Source: Bacillota bacterium (GTDB lineage Bacteria > Bacillota > Clostridia > Acetivibrionales > DSM-1351). From it: a stretch of DNA of 28,059 nucleotides. Made by a program: the position numbers and the translations under genes. The stretch covers positions 1 through 28,059 of the forward strand of contig JAEZOA010000063.1 in the NCBI GenBank assembly GCA_023441625.1, read 5' to 3'. The notes below the pieces were generated by a model. The model was not told the DNA's origin, made no database searches, and worked only from the letters and a program-made list of their open reading frames with translations. Shown here piece after piece: positions 14,439 to 21,564 of the stretch (within the stretch, counting starts at the first letter, position 1; each line of letters begins with the position of its first letter).

Positions 14439-15188
14439 CTATCTTTCAAGTTTAGCCCCAGCAAAGCTTGAAAGACTTATTTTTCTTTGAGAATAAAGAC
14501 CTTTTATTTCGAAAGCATTTATAAATGCAAATAGGTAGGTTCCATTTTCTAGCATATTTGTCTTTGGATTTCCGTTTATATACACTTGGCTTTTCTCTTC
14601 TGTATTAGCCCAACACTGAACTATAGCCTGATTGATTTTCTCCTCTATCAATGCTGAATTTTCTAATGTTCCTTGATACACAGATGAATTTGCTTTTATT
14701 GTATAATTTAGTTTTCCATCCTTTATAGAAGTAGTACAAACTAATAAACTATTATCAATATTATGATTATCTACTTCATAGTTTGAATAAAAAACAGTAA
14801 GAAAGGTTCTTATCGCCATATCTATGTCTATTTCAATTTCCTCGAGTGCCCTCTCTCCAGTTTCTTCGGCAAATCCATTTGCTAAGCCTACTATACTTTC
14901 AGTTTTGTTTATTTGCTGTACAGCAGCAGTAACAGAATAGTCCATAGCTTTTGAAATAGCATTTCTTTTGTATGTAAAAAGTAAGTAATCAGCAATGTTG
15001 ATGAAAATTATGAATGCAAGGAGTATTGCAGCTAATCCTATAAATATTGTACCAAGCCCTCCACCTCTTGCATTCTGGAGGGCCCTTAATTTACTATTAA
15101 CAATAGATTTTTCAATCTTCTTGCTGCTGACTTTTTTCAACTCTGCATATGGCCTTAGCTTTGTAAAACAGTTTATTGTTTTCATCAT
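14439..15188 (-). CDS. TadE/TadG-like pseudopilin protein
   Basis: A 249-residue protein with a basic N-terminal segment (about 1-43), a short ARGGGLG motif, one membrane helix (about 46-70) and a large external domain with several Cys. This is the layout of TadE/TadG minor pseudopilins, and it is the last gene of the Tad-like operon. The start at 15188 (ATG ATG, AGAGG 9 bases upstream) lies 77 bp inside the preceding gene; no later start precedes the membrane helix, so the overlap appears real. It probably lies in the membrane and joins or caps the filament. Sequence similarity to well-characterised TadE is weak, and the call relies on layout and context. Confidence 0.6.
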   Translation of the reverse strand: MMKTINCFTKLRPYAELKKVSSKKIEKSIVNSKLRALQNARGGGLGTIFIGLAAILLAFIIFINIADYLLFTYKRNAISKAMDYSVTAAVQQINKTESIVGLANGFAEETGERALEEIEIDIDMAIRTFLTVFYSNYEVDNHNIDNSLLVCTTSIKDGKLNYTIKANSSVYQGTLENSALIEEKINQAIVQCWANTEEKSQVYINGNPKTNMLENGTYLFAFINAFEIKGLYSQRKISLSSFAGAKLER

Positions 15189-15561
15189 TTGTACCAGCCT
15201 CTAATCTAGAAATATTACTTTCATCACTTGATTGAACATAAATACTAAATATTTCACCTCTATTAAGTATGTTTCCCAGAGTATACGGGTATAGATTTGT
15301 CAAAGTTCCATCCAAGTTCATATACCCCCACTTTATAGTTATATTTTCATTCTCAAAAGAACTTAACTTTTGTAGCTTTTCCATTAATTCATCTTTATCA
15401 CTAGCTGTCATTACACCTGTGATCATAACCTTATGTGCAACCCCATCTACGATATTTTTAATATATCTTTGTTTAGTATCAAATTCATAAAAAGACATCG
15501 CTTTAAGAAACAGAAGTGCTATGAGTGGAATGATTATAATAAAAGAAAAGATTTTATTCAT
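15112..15561 (-). CDS. Pseudopilin-like protein, DUF4320-like
   Basis: A 149-residue protein with an N-terminal membrane helix (about 5-24) and an external domain. The stretch RYIKNIVDGVAHKVMITG, followed by an acidic helix, resembles DUF4320-type proteins that accompany clostridial Tad loci; I recall this family but cannot check it here. The ATG at 15561 follows AAGGAG by 11 bases, and that site overlaps the end of the preceding small gene. Its last 77 bp overlap the next gene in another frame. The likely role is as an accessory or minor pilin at the cell surface. Confidence 0.6.
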   Translation of the reverse strand: MNKIFSFIIIIPLIALLFLKAMSFYEFDTKQRYIKNIVDGVAHKVMITGVMTASDKDELMEKLQKLSSFENENITIKWGYMNLDGTLTNLYPYTLGNILNRGEIFSIYVQSSDESNISRLEAGTNDENNKLFYKAKAICRVEKSQQQED

Positions 15562-15579
15562 GCAAATTCTGGCTCCTTA

Positions 15580-15732
15580 TTAATTTGCTTTAATATTGTC
15601 ATTTAGTTCCTTAACAGTGCCATATACAGCCCCTCCTGTATCAGTTATAAGTTCAGAGACTGGCAGTACAGTGCCGATTACTAATGCTATACATAGTGCA
15701 AACATAATAATGGCAATTATTATATTTTTCAT
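15580..15732 (-). CDS. Small pilin-like membrane peptide 3 (50 aa)
   Basis: Found by translating the intergenic sequence; 50 codons from the ATG at 15732 to TAA at 15580. It begins MKNIIIAIIMFALCIALVIG and continues with a short polar tail (residues 27-50). It aligns with the two neighbouring small proteins: MK, an Ile-rich helix, then a Pro about residue 24 and a Gly-containing polar tail. Pilin or pseudopilin subunits of Tad systems are this small. No SD lies close to the ATG; a strong purine SD is about 42 nt upstream, beyond a hairpin that could bring it near. An in-frame stop excludes a longer start. Confidence 0.6.
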   Translation of the reverse strand: MKNIIIAIIMFALCIALVIGTVLPVSELITDTGGAVYGTVKELNDNIKAN

Positions 15733-15743
15733 ATCAGTATGTG

Positions 15744-15788
15744 TGATTGTTACATTTTAAAAGTAAACAATCAGACTCTCCTCTCTCC
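15744..15788 (-). promoter_or_regulatory. SD plus spacer hairpin before small pilin-like gene 3
   Basis: On the minus strand GGAGAGAGGAGAG (15788-15776) is followed by TGATTGTTTAC, a 9-base AU loop and GTAACAATCA (15773-15744): a 10-bp stem with one bulged T. Folding would shorten the SD-to-ATG distance from about 42 to about 13 nt. There is no U-tract, so it is not a standard terminator. Confidence 0.5.
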
Positions 15789-15795
15789 AGTTATA

Positions 15796-15963
15796 CTACC
15801 TTACTGAACTACTTAAACTACTAATTTTTGTATCTATTGAATCAACTTGCGCTTCTGCCTTAATACCATTTTCTCTCCCATGATCTGCCAGCGGTAGGAT
15901 TACTGCGATAAGCAGTGCCATTGCTATAGCAAACATAGCTATTGATAAAATAATTTTTTTCAT
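15796..15963 (-). CDS. Small pilin-like membrane peptide 2 (55 aa)
   Basis: 55 codons from the ATG at 15963, with GGAG 8 bases upstream, to TAG at 15796. It begins MKKIILSIAMFAIAMALLIA, then VILPLADHGRENG and a Ser-rich, probably helical tail. The helix, the Pro after it and the HG pair match the neighbouring small protein 1 (VIVPIFEHGAETG), so the three genes look like diverged tandem duplicates. Membrane-anchored pilin-like subunits are the likely role. I see no G|xxxxE prepilin-peptidase site. Confidence 0.68.
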   Translation of the reverse strand: MKKIILSIAMFAIAMALLIAVILPLADHGRENGIKAEAQVDSIDTKISSLSSSVR

Positions 15964-16064
15964 ATTGCGTTCTCCTCTCTACGTTTATCCTTACAACTTT
16001 TCAGTTTAGATTAACACCAGTTCTATTCCATGTGATGTATCTCACCATATTTGACAAACTTTTC

Positions 16065-16223
16065 TTACCTTAGTACTTGCTCTATTCTCGTAATTGTTGC
16101 CTCCCCCTTTGTGACAGCAGCACTGCCAGTTTCTGCACCATGCTCAAATATTGGAACAATTACTCCGATTATAAGCGCAAGAGCAATGGACAGTAATGTA
16201 ATAGTTATTATGATCTGCTTCAT
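16065..16223 (-). CDS. Small pilin-like membrane peptide 1 (52 aa)
   Basis: 52 codons from the ATG at 16223, with GGAG 9 bases upstream, to TAA at 16065. It begins MKQIIITITLLSIALALIIG, followed by VIVPIFEHGAETGSAAV and a short charged tail. It starts 44 bp after the TadC-like gene and is the first of three similar small genes. Membrane topology would be one helix with the polar tail outside. Tad systems usually have a short Flp pilin in this position; these peptides differ by lacking the processed leader and Glu5, so they may be atypical major or minor pilins. Confidence 0.68.
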   Translation of the reverse strand: MKQIIITITLLSIALALIIGVIVPIFEHGAETGSAAVTKGEATITRIEQVLR

Positions 16224-16267
16224 ACTTCTTCACTCCATCCTAAAAGTGTTCAAAATTAAACCTTTAA

Positions 16268-17410
16268 TCATATAAATTCAAATGCTCTATAGACTATATC
16301 AAGCATTGGATTCAGCATTAGCCTAGCTAGCTCGTATACTAAGGGGACTATACTTAAAAACGCCACTATATCAATAAAATCAATTGTTTCTTCTGCTGTA
16401 ATAACAATAGCTTCATCTCTTTCCATTGCTTCTCTCTCCAATACCTGCAAGGCCAATTCCTTGTCTGATAAACTGAATATTTCCAGTACATTAGCCATCT
16501 TTGATAAGCTTTTTATATTTCTACCCTTTAAGTAATTAAAACCACTGTTTTTGTCATATTGAAACATAACCGAAAATTCATGAAGATATTTAGAATATAC
16601 TTTAGAGGATTTCTCAAGCTCAAGAATTATGTCCAGGGTTTTTATACCATCCACCCTAGCTAAAAGCTCAAATATGTATTCTAACTTTATTATTTCCTTC
16701 TTGTAAACACATCCTCTAAGTAACCAGCGAATGCACAACAAAAATTCAGGTATAAGCATAGCTAAAAGTATAATCAGAATATGATAATAATTAATTACTT
16801 TTAAATCCTGAACTTTTTTCCAGGCTTTTATAAACCACCGTGTTTTCTCATCTAGTATCTTTTCATCTGCTGTATTAAGATACTTTGAAATTGTTTTTTC
16901 AACCAAATAATTTTTTTCTGCTTCATCTGCATTAGAAAGCTTATTTCTGCCCACTTCTGCTATTATTTGTTTATACAACAAATATTGGGACTCCTCATAT
17001 GAATTGTCTTGATATAGAATTGATTGCTCTTGCTCTGACACTACTACAATTTGTTTTGTTTTATAAACCATATTGCTGTAACTAATAATTACTACTAAAA
17101 GTGTACATAGAATAAGGCATATCATTTTTAATAAATAGAGTTGCTGCAAACTGATTCCAGCCTCACTAATATCTAATATTTTAGAGGCAAGCTTATTTGT
17201 CCAAAGAGTTTTATTGCTAGCTAAATAGTCTAATGGCTTTTGAATTATTCGTATAGATGTAAGCTTTTCTAATATAAGCAATAGATATTTAGTATTTTTA
17301 TTTTTTCGATTACCAAAGCTTAATTTTTTATTCAATGGCTTAATGCATAGTCCTAATATAAGCAGGACTACTCCAGTAATAATCAACGAAATTGTCAAAA
17401 TGTTCAACAT
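16268..17410 (-). CDS. TadC-like type II/IV secretion platform protein
   Basis: About 380 residues, with membrane helices near residues 3-24, 90-112, 210-232 and 345-368 and a long cytoplasmic loop between the second and third. This is the layout of the T2SSF-type platform proteins TadB/TadC, which connect the motor ATPase to the growing pilus. The gene directly follows the TadB-like one. I use the ATG at 17410, preceded by GGGTGA; a GTG at 17416, one base after the TadB stop, is an alternative that adds two residues. Primary sequence is strongly diverged, so context carries much of the call. Confidence 0.7.
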   Translation of the reverse strand: MLNILTISLIITGVVLLILGLCIKPLNKKLSFGNRKNKNTKYLLLILEKLTSIRIIQKPLDYLASNKTLWTNKLASKILDISEAGISLQQLYLLKMICLILCTLLVVIISYSNMVYKTKQIVVVSEQEQSILYQDNSYEESQYLLYKQIIAEVGRNKLSNADEAEKNYLVEKTISKYLNTADEKILDEKTRWFIKAWKKVQDLKVINYYHILIILLAMLIPEFLLCIRWLLRGCVYKKEIIKLEYIFELLARVDGIKTLDIILELEKSSKVYSKYLHEFSVMFQYDKNSGFNYLKGRNIKSLSKMANVLEIFSLSDKELALQVLEREAMERDEAIVITAEETIDFIDIVAFLSIVPLVYELARLMLNPMLDIVYRAFEFI

Positions 17411-17417
17411 ACTCACC

Positions 17418-18464
17418 CTACATTCTTCTTAACACCCTTACAATTACTAAAGCAGAAAAAGAAAATATAACTACTTTTGTAAATGCTGCAGTTGCATCAT
17501 AATATAAACCCACATCAATCCCCAATAACAGTTTATTAATTAGCATAATTGTCGGAAGGCTGAAAATGCTTGCTATAATTACAAACACCTCATACCATAT
17601 AAGCCTCTTATTCTTCTTTTTTTCAATATTGTTATATCTGGTAATACTTCTATTTAGTTTATACAGCTGCGCAATCAACTCTCCTCCATTTTCCCGATAA
17701 TTTATAATAAGTAATACAAAGATATTAAACCAGGTATCATCAATTTTATCTCTAATAGTACACAAGCTGTAATTTAAATCACTGCTATCTGATACCCTTC
17801 TCATTATCTGCCCTAGTATTCTATTATTATCAGAAGAACATTCCTGTAATGCTGGTTTGATTCTGTAATGTATCATAAAGGAATTTCTGAAGCTATCTAT
17901 AAGTAAAGGTATTTTCAGACGTATGCTGTATTTCATGTAATCCACTGCCAAAGAAAATATATAATAAGGTAACATTATGCATAAAGACAGTGTGATAAAT
18001 TTTGCGTACCAAAGCTGCAGCCCGGAATTTATGGCGCAGTACAGCAATATCCCAACCATTGGAAGCATTATCGTCAATACTGCAACAACACTTCTTTGTA
18101 CAATATTGTCAAGCATGAAATAAGTAATTGAAGAATTTAGCTTTCCAGAGAGTACTTTTAAAGGAAACCTATTTGTAATAAGCTCTATAAACTTCAAATA
18201 CTTAATACCCTTTATTAGCGCAAGTTTTTTTCTATTTATTAAAAACGGCTTTTTATATATTGAAATATACATACCGATTAGGATAAGTAAGATTCCTAAT
18301 AAAATCAGTGTCAAATAGATCTTATTATTTAAAATGCTGGACTGTAATTTATAAAAATTTAATACCAACTGGTCAAATAAATTATCTGGTGAAATTTCAG
18401 TAGTTATACTATTTGCTATTTCTTCCGCAAGTCCATTACTCATATCATATAATACTCTTTTCAT
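17418..18464 (-). CDS. TadB-like type II/IV secretion platform protein
   Basis: A 348-residue membrane protein with about five helices (near 49-68, 128-148, 154-175, 286-307 and 320-342). The cytoplasmic loop has the T2SSF-like pattern: IPLLIDSFRNSFMIHYRIKPAL, then a helix, then NYRENGGELIAQLYKLNRSI, which matches the EGGGNLAEIL-type segment of TadB. It would form the inner-membrane platform with the TadC-like protein. The ATG at 18464 follows GGGAG and overlaps the TadA gene by 20 bp, so translation is probably coupled. Confidence 0.78.
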   Translation of the reverse strand: MKRVLYDMSNGLAEEIANSITTEISPDNLFDQLVLNFYKLQSSILNNKIYLTLILLGILLILIGMYISIYKKPFLINRKKLALIKGIKYLKFIELITNRFPLKVLSGKLNSSITYFMLDNIVQRSVVAVLTIMLPMVGILLYCAINSGLQLWYAKFITLSLCIMLPYYIFSLAVDYMKYSIRLKIPLLIDSFRNSFMIHYRIKPALQECSSDNNRILGQIMRRVSDSSDLNYSLCTIRDKIDDTWFNIFVLLIINYRENGGELIAQLYKLNRSITRYNNIEKKKNKRLIWYEVFVIIASIFSLPTIMLINKLLLGIDVGLYYDATAAFTKVVIFSFSALVIVRVLRRM

Positions 18465-20022
18465 GGCTTTGTTCTCCCACCAAATCCTTAGTTTCCCTTG
18501 TTATAGGGTATTTTTTATTGATGGTAGCATCCGGGTAAAATAGTTTTTGAAGCTCCTCTACATCAGAATGTGTCATCTCATACTCCATACAGGACATTAT
18601 CTGCTCTTTTGATAATCCATTTCTATTAGCCCAATACTTGCCTCTTTCTTTGTCAAAAATAAATAGATCATTTATTTGAAAAGACATACTGCCTTCTTCA
18701 GCTAAAACCTCCGAAACTTTATATACATATCTCTGGCCTGTTTCTCTGTCAAGCTTAATATGTACTACTAAATCTACAGCATCAGCCACATCAAACTGCG
18801 CCTCTCTAAAGTCAGTATAGTAGCCCGTCTGCATTAATAGCTGCCTTAGATCATGAATCATTCTACGTGTACTAGAGGAATGAAAGGTAAATAGACTTCC
18901 CCTTGCCTGCCGGAGCATCGCCTTTATCATCTCAAAGGCTTCATAGGAGTTTCTCACTTCACCGTATATTACAATGTCTCGGTTTAACCTAAAGAATATC
19001 TCTGTTATATCTGAAGGTTTAAACTCCTTTGTATATTGCAGCTCAACAATATTCTTATGTGGATAATTTGAGGAGATATTTAGTTCATGAATGTTTTCAG
19101 CCAGACCTATGCTAATATCTGAGTCAAGCTGTTTAATAATAAGCTCATCAGCAGCTGTCGTTTTTCCAGAGCCCTGTTCTCCTATTATCGCTACGTTTCT
19201 TCTACCCTTACTGGCTAGCAGCTCTATAATCCTAGCTATTCTATTTTCAACAAATTTGCTACGATACCTGACCAATTGCGCCTTTGATGCAAAAAGTCTT
19301 ATATTAACAACATAGTATTTCGATAAGGGCGGCCTTAACGCTGTTACTCTTGCCCCATTATTTAAAATAGCATTAATTAAGGGGGCTCCTGCATTCATTT
19401 CCTCTCGAGCCGTTGATGTCAGTCTGTTTTCAATTACTTTTCTATAGCTCTCTTCATTTTTAAATATAAATTTAGTATTTGGTATATGCCTTTTTATCCC
19501 ATTATACTGAAGCCATATATAATCTCTTCTGGTACAAGCCACTTCATTTAGGCTTACATCAAATATAAGTTCGTCCAGTATTCCATAGCCATAAACCTCT
19601 TGATATATTATCTGTGTTAGCTTTTGTAGCTTTATATCATATTCATCCTGAGGACTAATTGAGTATCTGCTTAAGTGTTTCATTATTTCGTTATCAATTG
19701 GTTTGAGCAAACATTTCTTGTCCCCACCAGTATAAATATTTTGGTAGTAGTCTATATGATATTCCTTAAGAAAAGCATCAATATTATCCGCATTTATTAT
19801 TTCTATTCTCTCGATCAAAAGGAAATATATACTATTAAGCATAAATTCTCTTGCCTGTATACTTCCATCGACAGCCAAACGCTTCTGATGCTGTCTTGAG
19901 TCCTCAAGAAAGTCGGACTTACCATCATGTATATTTTTTATTTCATTTAATCCATTTATCCTTAATTCTTCTTCAATGTAATTCATTAGCTCTCTCAGGC
20001 TCAGTTTCTGAACTGTCTTCAT
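18445..20022 (-). CDS. TadA/CpaF-like pilus motor ATPase
   Basis: A 525-residue type II/IV secretion ATPase. Helical N-domain to about 250, then Walker A GEQGSGKT (281-288), Walker B DIVIYGEVR (349-357) and the His box RGSLFTFHSSSTRRMIHDL (374-392). The segment STAREEMNAGAPLINAILNNGARV (about 203-226) matches the TadA substrate region. The protein should form a cytoplasmic hexamer that drives filament assembly. The ATG at 20022 overlaps the upstream stop as ATGA, a sign of translational coupling. Catalytic motifs look intact, so the motor is probably active. Confidence 0.92.
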   Translation of the reverse strand: MKTVQKLSLRELMNYIEEELRINGLNEIKNIHDGKSDFLEDSRQHQKRLAVDGSIQAREFMLNSIYFLLIERIEIINADNIDAFLKEYHIDYYQNIYTGGDKKCLLKPIDNEIMKHLSRYSISPQDEYDIKLQKLTQIIYQEVYGYGILDELIFDVSLNEVACTRRDYIWLQYNGIKRHIPNTKFIFKNEESYRKVIENRLTSTAREEMNAGAPLINAILNNGARVTALRPPLSKYYVVNIRLFASKAQLVRYRSKFVENRIARIIELLASKGRRNVAIIGEQGSGKTTAADELIIKQLDSDISIGLAENIHELNISSNYPHKNIVELQYTKEFKPSDITEIFFRLNRDIVIYGEVRNSYEAFEMIKAMLRQARGSLFTFHSSSTRRMIHDLRQLLMQTGYYTDFREAQFDVADAVDLVVHIKLDRETGQRYVYKVSEVLAEEGSMSFQINDLFIFDKERGKYWANRNGLSKEQIMSCMEYEMTHSDVEELQKLFYPDATINKKYPITRETKDLVGEQSHEKSII

Positions 20023-20840
20023 ACAGTTTCCCTCCTTCTCTTATTTAGACTAAAATCTGTGAATAGCAACCTAGTTTTTTTCTTTATTTGGTTTTTTTCA
20101 GGCATTAAGTCCAAGTTTTCTAAAATATGCTTTGAAATAGCTAATACTGAATTATTACAGCTTGTTTCACGCTGAAGATATAAATGCAAGCTATCTCTAT
20201 TCTTCATTTCCTGAAGCGTATCGCAGTAGTCCATTGTGAACACCTTACTTAACTTATACCTTCGTTTAATATCACTAATTTTGGGATAAATGTTTCGATA
20301 CTTTGAAACCATATATATCGTCTCTTGAGCATAGGAACTCTCATCTTCATGTACCCCTTGAAGGTCCTTTAGACTTTCATTATCCTGAACAAAAAGCTTC
20401 AAAATAACATGGGCCTTTTGTAGTACGATATTAGTAAGTATATTTTCATTGCCTGAAACAGTGTCAAATATGATGAGATCGAAGTTCCTTTGGAGCTCCT
20501 CAAATAATTTAGTGTACTTTTCAATATTCTTTTGGGCATATGGGTTTGTTGTCCGATAGCTTCCCAGGAAATATACTCCATTACTTTTAGGGATGATGCT
20601 TGAAATAAGCTCTGACTTGTCACCTTCATAAAATTGGTGATTGACCAGATCCTCTATTCCTGTAGCAGAGGTATTTATGTCGAAAAGCTTATAAAGTGCG
20701 CTGTACTTTAAATTTAAACAGCAAACCAATATTTTTATATCTTTTTTAGCCATCTCCCTCATCTGATTTGCTAACATATATGTTACTATTGATTTTCCCG
20801 ACTTTTTTACATCTGACCATATAGATATTATTTTTCCCAT
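20019..20840 (-). CDS. TadZ/CpaE-like ParA/MinD-type ATPase
   Basis: A 273-residue protein beginning GKIISIWSDVKKSGKSIVTYMLA, a P-loop with its Lys16 and Ser17 kept, and a Walker-B-like FDLIIFDTVSG near residue 126. The fold pattern is that of MinD/ParA, and its place just before tadA is that of TadZ/CpaE, which localises the pilus machine in the cell. The A'-box Asp seems replaced by Asn (CCLNLKYS). The ATG at 20840 follows GGAGG by 5 bases. It lies 76 bp after the CpaB-like gene and is coupled to tadA by ATGA overlap. It lacks the receiver domain of some CpaE proteins. Confidence 0.78.
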   Translation of the reverse strand: MGKIISIWSDVKKSGKSIVTYMLANQMREMAKKDIKILVCCLNLKYSALYKLFDINTSATGIEDLVNHQFYEGDKSELISSIIPKSNGVYFLGSYRTTNPYAQKNIEKYTKLFEELQRNFDLIIFDTVSGNENILTNIVLQKAHVILKLFVQDNESLKDLQGVHEDESSYAQETIYMVSKYRNIYPKISDIKRRYKLSKVFTMDYCDTLQEMKNRDSLHLYLQRETSCNNSVLAISKHILENLDLMPEKNQIKKKTRLLFTDFSLNKRRRETV

Positions 20841-20916
20841 CTAAGCCTCCAAGCCGCTACGCGTCCATTATTAATAAATTTACTATACCTCATCTACCGA
20901 GGGCTAATTGTGATTT

Positions 20917-21564
20917 TTAATATGCTGGTTTTTGCATTTCATCACAGTAGAGCTCATAAATCAGCTTTCCTGACATTGTTGCAGTATAAATCTTTTGCCT
21001 ATCAGCTTTATTAAGGATGAGTTGCATGTACGTTGTTCTAGTATTCATTCCAGACTTTGAGTCAAGAGATGTTCCCGTCTCATCGAGTACATCTTCTACT
21101 CTAACTTTATACAAAATAGTTTCTACAATATCACTTGACTCCTTCTTAAGTCCGATATCAACATATGACCCTTTTTTAATTAAATTTGCAAGCCTCTCCT
21201 CAATGCTCATAGGCAAAACGATTATTCTCTCATCATCTTTGAACCATTCATTCTTGACTAATAAGACCTGAGGCCTTACATAATCATTTCTTTGTATCTT
21301 TGACATAGCTTTTTTTCCTATTACTTGATTTATGTCTGTTGCAATTGCAGCGTTTGAAGCAGATAACTGTATCTCTTTTATTGTTATATGATTTTCTTTA
21401 ATTATAGTCCCCTCGTCTATATCTACAGCAGCAACAACAACTGAAATGTGCTCTTCAGAATCTAAAGGATATTGTTTGAAAATATATATAAATATCATTG
21501 AAGTCAGTATTAAGAAAATACCAAAGCAAATTAGAGCTGTTTTTATAATTAATCTTTTGCTCAT
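20917..21564 (-). CDS. CpaB/RcpC-like SAF-domain pilus protein
   Basis: A 215-residue protein with one N-terminal membrane helix (about 9-30), then an SAF domain: HISVVVAAVDIDEGTIIKENHI and the IGKKAMSKIQRNDYV segment typical of CpaB/RcpC. CpaB in diderm Tad systems works with the secretin; in a monoderm it probably acts in the wall, perhaps holding the pilus or binding glycan through SAF. The start overlaps the kinase stop as ATGA and has GAGGAG inside the kinase gene, so translation is coupled to that of the kinase. Confidence 0.82.
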   Translation of the reverse strand: MSKRLIIKTALICFGIFLILTSMIFIYIFKQYPLDSEEHISVVVAAVDIDEGTIIKENHITIKEIQLSASNAAIATDINQVIGKKAMSKIQRNDYVRPQVLLVKNEWFKDDERIIVLPMSIEERLANLIKKGSYVDIGLKKESSDIVETILYKVRVEDVLDETGTSLDSKSGMNTRTTYMQLILNKADRQKIYTATMSGKLIYELYCDEMQKPAY

